DNA of 64,000 nucleotides from Haemonchus contortus (lineage: Eukaryota > Nematoda > Chromadorea > Rhabditida > Trichostrongylidae), in assembly GCA_000469685.2 (NCBI GenBank), contig LS997562.1:2263992-2327991 (forward strand), given 5' to 3'. This document shows positions 23,236 to 34,730 of this stretch, one piece after another. How positions within the stretch are numbered: the first letter of the stretch is position 1; each line of letters opens with the position of its first letter. Below the pieces are notes generated by a model. That model ran no database searches. It was not told where the DNA came from and saw only the letters and a list, made by a program, of their open reading frames with translations. Made by a program: the position numbers and the translations under genes.

Positions 23236-24661
23236 CGTCATCCGTTCATCAATTTTTCATCGCATTAGAATATCGGATTACCATCATCCGACACGTACTC
23301 AATTTGAAATGTTCGCAGAACTTCCTTTTCCTTCTTCCTATCGATGATACATATATTCTTTCTTGGAAAAAAGCCAACCACAATATAAGTATTATACAAT
23401 TATGAACTGGTGTAGAATACCCTTTACCTCATGGTATAAGGCCTTTTATCATCTGTGAATGTCAATCGTCGCTCAGTGGCTTACTGAACTTTTTGAGCTG
23501 TCTTTAAGTTATCCGACGAATTAGTCAAATGTTGATTACCCTTTGAAAATGGCTATCGTCATTTGGTGAATGTCGACTCAGCTTGCTTTTAACGACGGCG
23601 GCTACCTCTCATCCGGTTAATAATTACTGCTAGACATTACCTATCACTTTATCAGTTTTCCAGTACTCATTACATTGTTAAGTTTAAGGTAATTCAAAAA
23701 TTCAAAATTTCCAAAAAACTCTTTATTTCGTTTTCTTATCGAACGTGTGAGCTTATGGAATACCGTTACCTCTTTAGGAAAATTCTGTTGGATCAAAATC
23801 TCCAGAAAGTAGGAGATGTCAATCTTTTTTGAAGTTAACCCTTTCCCCCGCCCGCATACGATCTGGAATTCTAGGGGGTACCACACTTCCCTCTACTAAA
23901 AGCTTGTTTATTCACCTGAAGTGGCTAACTTTTTCCGGTTTTGAACTATACTGCACTTTTTATCGACTTATGTTTTGCCATCTTTAGGTGTGAGTAAATA
24001 AGTAGACAAGTAGGTAGCTATGTGTAAGGTCGAAATAGATCCTCTTGGTGTATATGGATTCCATTTTTTACCTATAGTTTTTATACAGCCGGAAAGCTTG
24101 GAGGCCTAAAAAACCTGAGGTATGGCTCTTGGACAGCGTAGTATGACTCTTGGAATCGGATGTGATTTAGTCCTGGCACTGTATTGATGATTCAAGAAAC
24201 TTTAGCCACTACGCCATTTCCGTTCGATAGTCGAGAGTGGTTCCTGACCCCTGATGATGCGAAATCACCATCATATTCTGACGTCACAAGACTATGGACT
24301 GCCAAGGCACGCCATCGGACTCCCTTTGGTCCCTCCCCTTTTCTTTGACACTTTCTGAGCCAGTCTTCGCCAAACCCTATTGAGTCTCTTCATGGTATAT
24401 CAACTGATATTTGCCTAAACTGCTTGCTTTTCACGAAATTTCCCAGCAAATTGCCAAAATTCCTATGTGTCCCCCCGGGAATCCACCTTTTTCCCAAGCA
24501 GGTGCTTGATATAATTTGTGTCGTACTTTAGTGACATTTCTCATGTCTTTTTTTAGAATAACCGTGTACAACATTCTATTTTTCTCGACAATGAAATAGA
24601 CTTCATCAGGAAGTGTAACTTGTAAAATTCGCACTTTAAGTATAATTGGAATATTCCTGAC
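23236..24661. other. Intergenic, no gene seen
   Basis: AT-rich open frames occur on the minus strand (23644-23886 and 24431-24679), but without matching splice sites or recognisable motifs. No repeat match was found in the window. Confidence 0.35.
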
Positions 24662-25181
24662 TTTGAAGGCACAGTCCACGATAATTTTGAGGCACCCGTT
24701 TTCATTCGAAAAGTGGAAGTGTAGGTCGGGAAGAGTCCATCGGTAGTGAAGAAAGCGAGAGAACTAGCCTATTTCTAGAAAAAATATGGCTCCCAAAAGT
24801 AGGGAAAATAGAGGTTGGACGAGATTGCCATGACGGAAATAACATGGAAGGGGTATTCGGACGAGATTTCAGTTATTGCAATTGCACAAAGAGCTGACTA
24901 AATCAATCTAGAACTGTACAGAACTGCTTTTCACTGCCGCTATGGGTCATAACAAGTTGTTTGAACTCCCTTCATGGGTTCCATCGTGATCGGTGCAGCC
25001 TATACAATGCCGGTGGAACTCGTCCGAGGATACAGAAGGGCCAATCTTTGAGCCTTTATATCTCCCTAACTAGGCCGATTTCCCACCTGATAGTGGTAGA
25101 TATGGTATACGCGAAGGCCTCAAATTCATCCTATGGGGATAACTCAGACACCATTGTATAGTAAATTGTGTCTTTAAGGGA
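24662..25181. mobile_element. MITE-like DNA element, copy 2
   Basis: Aligns with 6562-7097 in the same orientation, sharing blocks such as AAAATAGAGGTTGGACGAGA and ATTCGGACGAGATTTC. Left terminal repeat: CTTTGAAGGCACAGTCCACG. The reverse complement of the right end is CCTTAAAGACACAATTTACT. It is more diverged at the right end than copy 1 and has no transposase. Confidence 0.7.
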
Positions 25182-25242
25182 TCATAATTGAGTGTGATTA
25201 GAGGAATAAAGTTTCTTGACATTGGTCGGCTCCCACTTTGGA

Positions 25243-25445
25243 ATGGGCCCCGTATTCGGCATCTGTTCAGAATCACAGTGACTTATTGAATGCGAATGCG
25301 GCCCATACACTGGCTTCGGTGGCTAGCCGATGTACAAGTCAGTGCTTTTATCCTTCCAGACTAATCTGGTACCAATTAGACAACCCCGGTAGGATGGAAG
25401 GATCGGTTGGTTCAGACGGGAATCAATCCCTGGGCTGCGTGCATA
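25243..25445 (-). repeat. tRNA-derived SINE (family A)
   Basis: The minus-strand copy carries the family landmarks AGCCGATGTACAAGTCAGTG, GACTAATCTGGTACCAATT, CCCCGGTAGGATGGAAGG and a GGGAATCAATCCCTGGG B-box relic. The head is incomplete. Confidence 0.75.
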
Positions 25446-28400
25446 TTGGAGCGTCACTTTCCATCACACCATCTTCTCCCTCAAATCAATTGAATAGGTA
25501 GAAATTGATCTATCTTCTTCTGGGTATGTGAGCGAGCTCAGCGGCCTATTGTCATTTTGCTTCTATGCCATTTATTTATCCCCATTTTCCAGCGTGAATA
25601 AATAAATTAACCAGGAGGCTCATCAGCGAAGCCGCCAGACTAATTTTGTGGTAATCCCGAGTGCGCTCCAAGTTCTCATTAGGCAGTGGTGGCGGAGGCT
25701 CGACTAGCTAGCTCTCCGTGTTTCAGCTCACACTGTTCTCTTCTCTTTCTACACAGACTTACATCTTACTCCTCTTTTTATTTGGTACTCTCCTTTATTT
25801 ATCCCTCTCTTGATACTCCCTACTTCTGTTTCCAGCCACTTCCCTTGCCTGCGTCTTTTCTTTGTTTTGATTTTTTCTCCTTCCAATCGAATTGGCATTG
25901 ACTCTGCTCCGAATTCTTTCCATTCACACGTTTCTAGGGCAAAAAGTGAATAGAAAAAATAGCTGAAAAAATAAATAAATTCTTGAGATTTCAATCAAGC
26001 TAGAATTATTCGCTTTTTCATTTTTCTTTCGGTATGGAAACAGAGGACTAGGTAACTAACGACGTTAATCCTTTTATGTCATACATTTGTACTTTCAGTA
26101 CATATGATGATTGAGTTAGTGAATACCTAGTAGTGAGAAGCGATAGGTCAATCCTAGTACTGCTAAAATGTAACATACGTGAAGATGAAGCGTTGATGAT
26201 TATCAAGAAGTGAACATCCATTCAGAATACTGTAGGCATTTCGATCTACCGTAACCTGATAAAGTGAGGTTCTGTTTTACATCCAATTCGGGCTAATATC
26301 TTAGAGTTTTTCCCAAGACTATGGCTCTGGGGCTCATTGACAGGCCCATGTCGCTCAGTCCCCGCCCAAGCCTAACTTTCCTGAAGTAGCCGAAACAGCA
26401 AATGCGTCCTCCCACTTCCCCCTTCCTCATTCCAATTCTTGACAACCCATAGAAGTGTACAGGGTCCTGGGCAGGCAAAACTCAGTTGTTTATTGTTTGT
26501 TCATTAGTATTTATCCCGTTCATGTGTTGGCTTGGATATGTTTCAGCCATATCCTCTACTACAAACATCTTTGGAATCAGCTGCTAGCTCTTGGGAAAGC
26601 CCATGGCTTTGCTATCTACGACCCCCTTCGATCCCACAACCCATGCATGTTGTGAGCAGCGCCTTTAGCCACTGCGCCACCGTTAAGGCACGAATGGTCA
26701 AGAGCTAGTTGACTCGAATTAAAACAACTAGCGAAATGGAAGCATTCCGACCCGTGGCGAAACCGATCTGGTTAAGGCTTAGGTAGTACGAGGCCTGCTG
26801 CTCATACCAGCGAGTGGCATCTTTCATTACCCAACAGTAACAACTATTAATCCGCATACAGTTGCACTTTCACCAATGCTTACTTTATGACAAATCTCTC
26901 CTTCGCATTTTTTTCTTTATCGACGTCGAAGAAAAAACTTGAAATCGTCTACTGCTACCCTCAGAGTTTCAATAGTCTTCAATCAATAAATCGATTCCTT
27001 CTGGGTTATCTGGTTAACTTGAAAAGGTGGAGCGGTACTTCCTCGTACGAATGGTTGCTTTTCAAGAGACCTTTTCTCGAAGACGACGAAACCATCGCCA
27101 CAGTGAGTGTGTGGGTGTCGTTTTTGCTTGGCCACACACACAAATCGCGAACCTGTTCTCAGAGGAACAGACATTTGATGCTGCCACAAGTGCACCGTCT
27201 TCCCTATGATGGTTTACCTATAACCCACCAATCGTTTCTCAATGTAACTGCTTGAATTTCTATTCCATTAGTAACTTTTTCTAAGTATTTCTTCTCGAAA
27301 TGCTAGACCACGTATGTATCGAAAAGGCTCCAAGGCCTCCAATGGATTGCAAGCTGGTTGGTACATTTTTTATGAAAAATTAACAGAGCTGAAAGTCAGA
27401 TTCGTCAGAATCGACATATCCCCTCGTGTAGAGCGCGCCATGCATTCGACATCTAGTCAGATGACTGGTATTTGACAATTTCCCAAGAAATTGAGGACGG
27501 CAGCTGACGTTAGAAACTCTAGTGGTTCCATCTTCCCACTTTCATCTACAAGGCCAACTACGACGCCTAGAGTAATGTGAACGACTTTTTCCAAAAATAA
27601 GTAGAAATACAACCCAGATCGGCTCCTAGGTTTTACAGTAGCTTCGATAGCCTCAAACCTCCCTCCAAGAACCCAAGAACTCGAGAGTCTAAAGGCTTGG
27701 CCGACTTCGGTAAAACTTGAGTTAGGATTAAAAGTGTGACTTTTGGTTCGTGTTTGACTACGAAGCTACTCGGCATAATATCGAATCCACCTGTTCCCAG
27801 TTATTTCTACTCTATAATGCATTTCAAAGCTTAGATCGAGCACCGTGTAGGGAGAGCTATAGAGTCCTACATCCATCCGAAACAGCACATTCTGCTCTTC
27901 ATCTTCTGGGAGATACTCCATTTGAACAAGCTTAGTTTCACCTATAAGACGTGATCAGGCGAATTTTTCATAAATAACCCCTAATCTTCTTAAATGACGA
28001 TTTGGGAACCTGCAAACATGTCAAGATTCTGTATGACGAGCCATAATTTGTCGGCTTCACTCGATCTAGTTCTGGGGATACACCCGAATAGACCCGAATT
28101 TTATTGAAGAGTATTAAGCCATTTAAATGCTCTCGGAAGATCGTAATGATTCAAGCATTCAGCTACTTGAAAACGTTTGTTTACTCCCTACCAAATAGCG
28201 ATGGCTACACCTTCCATACCCAAAGGGCTCCTATTACAGTATTAATTTCCATTCAAAAAACATAACTGCGAGTGAAAATGAAATTCCTGGAAGAGCTTGA
28301 ATGATAAGGGTGGTAGATCCAGTAGGAAAAGCATGAGACAAACGAGTATTTTTAAAAAAACTTCTCAAATTTAGAGCCAGCCTGGTTTGCTCAGCGATTG

Positions 28401-29481
28401 CTTCTATCCAGTTGTCTCGCACTCCCCTCCTTTCCTTTCTATTCAATATATTGAACCAGTTTTCGAAACCTTTGTTCTACTGGGTGAGATCAATAACATT
28501 TTTTCGTGGAAATTCCTGAAAAAATAACAGAAAATAGGTACGGTAGGAGGTGAAAAAGCCATTGTTTATCGTTGACGATTGGCACCCGTGTGCCACGAGC
28601 CTTCATCTATTCAGCCATCCAAAAACGGTTCTGAAAAGACAGAGATCGGGATCAACTCTTTTTCCCTTAGGTACTTTACCTTTTGCATTCCACTTAACTT
28701 CTAGCAATCCCTTCTGAGGCTGGGGTACCCTACAAGCACGGCTGTTCTCCGCTCTCCTAACAGACGAGTTTTTCTAAAAGAGTTTTTTCTTTGTGAGTTC
28801 AGAGGGCGGTGGCATAAGTGCAAAGAGGATGAGACAGAGGGGGATGGGTGGATTTCTATGAAGCTTTTCCGAATTTTAATGAAATGCCAAATGAGAAAAG
28901 TCTAATTTTGTTTGTTTCTTATACAGCAGACAGACCGATGGCCCAATGCCATCCTTCAACTAACCGTAAGTGCTTTCTACGACCTCCCGGTAGGACTATA
29001 ATCATTATCCTGGGGAGCCTTTGATGGCATCGTGTAAATATGGGCTTTTTGGGTGTCACTGAATTGCAAACACAATTTTCGATGATTAATTCATTGCCAT
29101 ACGTGGCATAACTGATCGATTTCTGGCAAACCACCATTCCATCATGACATCTGGACTGTTACATCCCTCTACTGACCGGCATTTTGCTGAATTCATCGTC
29201 AGAATAGTAGTTTTGCCGATGTTTAAGATCCTGAAGATTTAGTATCATCTTGTAAACATTTACTGTTTATCCTGTAAACAACTATCATCTCACCGCTGAC
29301 TTCCCACCCAATCATTGGGCTCACATAAATGTTTCTGTTCATATGAAACACCCTACGTTGCTATCCTGACATTAGCTCTTGAAGCTGTTTGCTGACATGT
29401 CTTTCTTTACTTTTTGTTTATTATTTTGCTTTTATTATTTTTGTCATTTTTTGAACGATATTATTCTTCTTATATATACGA
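25446..29481. other. Gene-poor interval
   Basis: No supported exon. It holds a polypyrimidine-rich stretch at about 25735-25900 and a tRNA-like relic near 26590-26695. The open frames at 26887-27255 and 27750-27935 lack splice context or motifs. Confidence 0.35.
26590..26695 (-). repeat. tRNA-like SINE relic (family C)
   Basis: The minus strand reads GGTGGCGCAGTGGCTAAAGG (A-box-like) followed by GCTGCTCACAACATGCATGG and a degraded B box. A related piece, with a CGCAGTGATTAAAGG start, lies near 58505-58562. This head differs from the main family. Confidence 0.4.
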
Positions 29482-29730
29482 AAGATCCCGGATCGATGCC
29501 CGCCTAGGCCAACCAAGCCTTCCATCCCTCCGGGATCGGTGAGTCGGTACCGGACACGTATGGGAGGATGAAAGCAGTGACTTGCACGTCGGCTAGCCAC
29601 CACAAGTCATTGCATAGGCCACATACGCACTCATTACGCCACTATGATTTTGAATGGAAGTCGAGTGTTGGGCGCATTCCTCATACGGGATTGATTAACG
29701 CCAAAAACGTTTTCCTTTATTTACTTTATG
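29482..29730 (+). repeat. tRNA-derived SINE (family A), head partly lost
   Basis: Begins within the B-box region (GATCCCGGATCGATGCCCGC) and continues with high similarity through GGCCAACCAAGCCTTCCAT, the CCACATACGCACTCATTACG block and GATTGATTAACGCC, ending in a T-rich tail. It lacks the A box. Confidence 0.85.
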
Positions 29731-29867
29731 TACGAAAAGCTGGATGAAATGATTAGAGCTTTGCTAACTCCCGTTCGAGATTGCGCCACGTACTTGTTTT
29801 CCTCTCAAATCATAGTGATATTTGAAGGCAGGATTGGTTCACTAAATATTCTCTTTCCTTACTACAG

Positions 29868-30071
29868 TATACCTGGACCGTAAAGTTCAATTCTACGAAT
29901 ATGTCTCTATCAGAAGATCAGCTAAACTCGACAATATGGGAATTACGTTGTCCTAATTCTCGGACTAAGGGCATTGTAGTGGCGCTTTCTGGTACACCGT
30001 TAGCTCAGCTAGCAATAATATTTTTAAAAATAGCCGGATCTCCAACTTTCCTGGACTTTAACCAGCTGTGA
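29868..30071 (+). other. Candidate exon, 67 codons
   Basis: After the acceptor TTACTACAG, one frame stays open for 67 codons to TGA. It includes NSTNMSLSEDQLNSTIWELR with two possible N-glycosylation sites, then a hydrophobic segment. A second frame over the first part is also open. No neighbouring exons were found. Speculative. Confidence 0.22.
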
Positions 30072-30956
30072 ATCAAATGTCAACATGGCCTTTTCCGAAA
30101 GTTTTTTTTATTAACAGAAGCGGAACAATCCAATAAGTGGATGTTCAGGAGTGGAGGGCGAATGTGTGGCGCACTTTATAAAATGATCAAGGCCACTCAC
30201 TTCTGCTTAAAAATCACTCGTTTCTGTATTCTATCAGATTATCTTCGCAATGTTTGCAAAAAATTGGATTCCATTCGAATGTCGCTTGGATAATATTCGG
30301 CTTTCGAGGGTATTACAGATAGCGGATCCAGTAAAGTAGCAGACTAGTTACCCGATCAAAGATTATCCCAATACAAAGCATTTACTCATTCTCTACTCCC
30401 ATACACTCTACGGTCTCAGTTCTTTACGTTAATTATTCATTATTATCTGTTGGGTGAGATTTATTATTCAATCAAGCTATCATGTCCATTCAACACTTTA
30501 CTCATAGCATCAACATCGATTAACCTGCTAGCCGACTTTCCCATAGACGGCCCGCCGATGAAAAAAGACACCTCTTTCGGAAGCTCCTATAAGGAAGAAA
30601 AACTATGGAACTGCTAGATGGAAGGGTCTTCTACGCATCAAGCGCCTTCTTCTGTCAGTTCGCTTCATTCCCTCGGGCTAACAAGGTTGCAGCTATGGAT
30701 CTCGGGAGAGGTCCTACACTGTGGGTACCAGCATGAAATGGCCGTTCCAGCTTTACTACCGAGCCGGATAAGTAAATTCAAGGCTCATTTGATTCTGACG
30801 CAGACGGTAGTGACAGGAAGTTTCGATAGAATCGGCACCTCTGACCCTTTTTCCCTAGTCCTCCGCCCTCCCCCTACCCCCTTTACAACGGAAACCACTT
30901 TACCTCTTCCTTCAAAATTATCCAACGTAAGCTAGCTTACTGCATTCCTACAAAAG
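30072..30956. other. Intergenic, no gene seen
   Basis: A 105-codon open frame at 30618-30935 has no splice context or motif. A fragment resembling the SINE 3' end (GGGCGAATGTGTGGCGCAC) occurs near 30157. Nothing else recognised. Confidence 0.35.
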
Positions 30957-31258
30957 GCGGAGGCGGTGTAGTGGCATATGGCCCACTTCACACGCGAACG
31001 GTACCGGATCTAGATCCCTGATCGATATCCGCACAGGCCAACCGAGCCTTCTATCCCTCTGGGATCAGTTAATTGGTACCAGACTCGTCTGGGAGGGTAA
31101 AAGCGCTGACTTGTACACCAGCTGACCACCGCAATTCATTGAATGGGCCACATACGCATTCAATAGGCCACTACGATTCTGAATGGAAGTCGAGTGCTGG
31201 GCGCATCCCTTAGACGGGATTGATTAATGCCAAAAACTTTATCCTTTATCCTTTAAGT
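30957..31258 (+). repeat. tRNA-derived SINE (family A), near full length
   Basis: Contains the head (GGAGGCGGTGTAGTGGCA), a mutated B box, the full body and the 3' end GCCAAAAACTTTATCCTTTA with a repeated TTTATCC tail. No clear target-site duplication was found. Confidence 0.88.
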
Positions 31259-33954
31259 ATCTGGAGTTAGCTTTCAACATATCCGCAGATCCAAGTCGAC
31301 TAGATTGTTATCCATCTGACTGTGAACTGATCTCGAGCTGCTCCCGGGAAGTGTCGGTTCGTTTGAACATTCAGTGGATTGGAATGATCGAGAATCAGGT
31401 CTCTTCTATATAAATAGATATTTTGAACATCCCACAGGAGCCTCCTGCCCAATAGGGTGGCCCTCCAAAAGGTAACAATTATACTGTACTCTCTTTTCGT
31501 TACAAATCCGAACGTCGACTGCATTTCTAGCTTTTCCTTTGTCCGGCGGCCCTTCACCCTATCCATTTGCCGCCGATATTCTATCCTCTTCCGCCCCCTA
31601 CTTCTCCATTACTCAGCACTATGTACTTGTTAACCCAATAACGTCATCGGGCTGTTGGCAAATTATATGATAGATTTTCACTAGGAATAAATTCGAACTT
31701 CATACGTCATTGTCGTTCTTCGAGCAATAATTAGACTTGGAGATCGTTTTTCGTTGTCGAGACAGGCTCGTTTTTGTTCTCAGAATTCTTTCCACTCATT
31801 TACTTTCCAGTTTTAATGGCTTCTTATTTTCCAGTTAACAGAAGTATTGCAACTCTCCCATACCCTGAAAACATGCAAAAGTCGTTATCTCTTCGGATTT
31901 TTTCTCTATCCCGAGTATCACTTTGACTTTTTTCGTTTCCTGTGCAAGTTGCCAGAAGCCCGATGGAGAGACGGCCCTGGAAATCACTTTAGACTGTGAA
32001 TGCGCCGCAAACTCGACAACATCCGTAATATTGATTCCATTTTAAGTACATCTCCCAAGTATGCTGAAGAATAATCGATAGCTGACCATCGCACAAGGGT
32101 AACTGGGAGTCTGAGGTTTCTCGGCAAGCTTTCTCCCATATCTGGAACAATTGGACCCAGCCTCCCTTCTTCTAGAAGCTAATTTGTATGCAATAACTGC
32201 TCCTGGAAAATGAGCTTGAGAGCAGGGATGAATGGGACCGAAAAGGTTGATGTCAAGATTAGTTCCAGCTGCGTACATGGCTCATGATGGGCCAGGCACC
32301 TTCTGAGAATAGTTTTTGTTGATTTTTCCTTCTGTTTATTTGTTTTATTTTTACTTCACTCTTTTTGATGCATACTTACCTGAAAATTACCTGATGTTAC
32401 AGCCTGTGGCTAGAGAAAACTTACCACTTTTCATTATTATTACTACCTTTCTGGAGAACTGGTCATAATGTACCGTTTGACCCGATTGTTTGAATCATGT
32501 GGGGTATACTTCCTCCCGAGGTCACCCAAATGGTGTCGCGCACGTCTGGTCTGGTTCGAACAGCGACAGGACCTTATTGGGTCACTATAAAGGCAAATCA
32601 TACATGGAGACGCTAGTATGAATCCGATTAAATGTCGAGTGCATGGCGCGCCGGACAAGAACATCAATCAATACTTCCAATAGGCTCTGTTATACTACAT
32701 ATTGACCTGCTGCAACATTATCGTCCGTTTTTAGCAAAATTATTCTTAAGTAGGGAATCCGTTGGAAGAGTCGGGGAGATGGACATATGGCCGTCGCAGA
32801 ATTTCAATTACCTAATGCACATCCGCCCTTGAGCTGTGCTGTGTCTCTGTCTCTGTGTGTGACCAGCTTTTCATCCTAATTAACCGAAAACTCCGCCTTT
32901 TACTTGAACGCCGTCGACGTCACCATCGTCGTCTTCTTCGCTGTCGTTGTGATCGTCAATTCAGACGACTGACGCTGACGTCGTCGTGTTCTACGACCAC
33001 ACTCACTCCAACTTCCACCATCTTCCAAACAAGCATATAACTGCTTCGGCGTACTTGTAACGGCGTCATCTGGGTGGTCTTTCATCGTCAACATGACGTG
33101 ATTCCACATAAGAACCAACGTGGGATTCCCCTAGGAGCCATTACCGTATTTTGACCAGAACACTATGTATTAGCAGTTATAATAGTACAAAAGTAATTGT
33201 ATCCATCCATTCCACGTCGTCGACCGCTATTGCTATCAGACATTCTGTGGTGCATTCTATTGAATTAATTTTTTCATGCATCAAAAAGCCCAAACGACAT
33301 TATCGATCGAGGAGGGGGGCTGAAAACGTGTGTGTATGCAGCTGCATGTGGGCATGTGAAGAGAGAGTGGGAGAAGAGGCTTCCAACCTTTCCTCCCACT
33401 TCATTCCCATCCATTCATTTTTCATAAATTTATTATCGATCGTCAGAGTTTCTCTTATCCATACCACACCGATCTCTTTTTCCAACCTTCCCATCGGGAA
33501 CATTGACGTTTCGAATCATTCTCATTCAATTCCAATGAGCACTTCCCATAAATGTATCCATCCGTCTGTTGGTAGTAATCTTTGCCTTGTTCATAAGATG
33601 CTTATCGATTTTTCTAGTTAGAAAACAATGCTTTAGTAGGAATTCGTCATTTGTAATTGTAATAATCGGCTGAGCTTAGCAGTATCATAGCTATGTCTCG
33701 GGAATAGCAGTCTTTGATGCCGACGTAAATAAGGCTGAGACTTTAGGCGACTAGAAATTATAATGACATAGAGTGTAGTTGACCAATCCGATCCTAGCTG
33801 AGCCATGCAATCCTTTTCCGTCCGAAATGTTCCGTCCGAAATGTGATAGTAATTGGAAGTGTCTTTGAACCATACAATGACTGGTCGAGATTAATGGTAT
33901 TACAACTCAGTATTCTCGTGCTCCAAAATTGAATATGGACACACAAGGTTGGCG
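31259..33954. other. Gene-poor interval
   Basis: No supported exon. CGTCGT/GACGAC triplet-rich DNA lies at about 32905-32990. Open frames such as 33151-33621 are AT-rich and have no motif. A SINE 3'-end-like fragment (GTCGAGTGCATGGCGCG) occurs near 32635. Confidence 0.35.
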
Positions 33955-34115
33955 ATTTGTGGACAGAACTTCAGCCTCGGACGGGACTTGAACCCGTACT
34001 TGTCCTTTCCGAGGACCGTGCTCTTACCCCTTACACTATCGAGGCCCCGCTTGCCCTCGCCTTCTTGATGGCTTATATGCCATAGCTTATCAGCACTCAC
34101 ACGTACAACGTGTTG
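33955..34115 (-). repeat. tRNA-like SINE (family B), unit 1
   Basis: The minus strand at 33974-34045 folds like a tRNA: acceptor GCCTCG/CGAGGC, a plausible D stem (GTGT/GCAC), a perfect T stem and an exact B box GGTTCAAGTCC. The anticodon arm is irregular, so it is probably a tRNA-derived repeat. Next to it, 34050-34115 is a 66-nt segment repeated in inverted orientation at 34342-34407. Confidence 0.7.
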
Positions 34116-34239
34116 AGCCGGTCGGCCAGTATCAGCACAGAACCGTTAAGCTGTAAGCTTTACATGTTAGTACTTGTTTTGACTTGATGTTTTGTTAACT
34201 GCTGTTATTTCGCCGCAGTACGCGATCCGAAAGTCTCAC

Positions 34240-34407
34240 AAGATTGGCGATTTATGGACAAAACTTCAGCCTCGGACGGGACTCGAACCCGTACTTGGCC
34301 TTTCCGGGGACCGTGCTCTTATCCCTTACACTGTCCCTTATCAACACGTTGTACGTGTGAGTGCTGATAAGCTATGGCATATAAGCCATCAAGAAGGCGA
34401 GGGCAAG
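34240..34407 (-). repeat. tRNA-like SINE (family B), unit 2 with inverted flank
   Basis: The tRNA-like part (about 34269-34335) is a direct copy of unit 1 with a B box GGTTCGAGTCC, but the 66-nt flank (34342-34407) is the exact reverse complement of 34050-34115. The acceptor 5' half is lost. Both flanks encode the same short peptide on opposite strands (SADKLWHISHQEGEGK), which reflects duplication rather than proven coding. Confidence 0.7.
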
Positions 34408-34448
34408 AAAGTTCTGGGTCAAGTCATGAAAATCGGAGAAGACATTAC

Positions 34449-34730
34449 TGGGTGTGGTGCGTTAGGAACGAAATGGTCGCTTCGCGGTGAGAGGGGCGTC
34501 GCGCCGCGAAAGGAATGGTAGCAGGATGCCGCAGTAGGTAAGAAATACAAGAACAAAATTTACTAATAGTAGAAATTATCTAAAATAATGATCGCATATC
34601 GATTGAGCTGTATGAAGAGCACTAGAGCTGTAATAACGGCGAATGAGTGGTTCGCGACAGCCGCATGCGGCAAATCGATTACCCAAAATCGTTCCTAACG
34701 CCCGTCTCCCGACATTACTGCCATGAAGTG
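34449..34730 (+). repeat. Dispersed repeat, copy 2 (partner at 2063)
   Basis: Aligns with 2063-2340 in the same orientation. It starts about 40 bp after the inverted 66-nt flank of the family B unit, so the repeats may form one larger composite element here. Confidence 0.75.

Noticed and set aside
33974..34335. Two possible tRNA genes on the minus strand
   Set aside because: T arms and B boxes are good but the anticodon arms are irregular, the second copy lacks its acceptor half, and both lie in a duplicated repeat.
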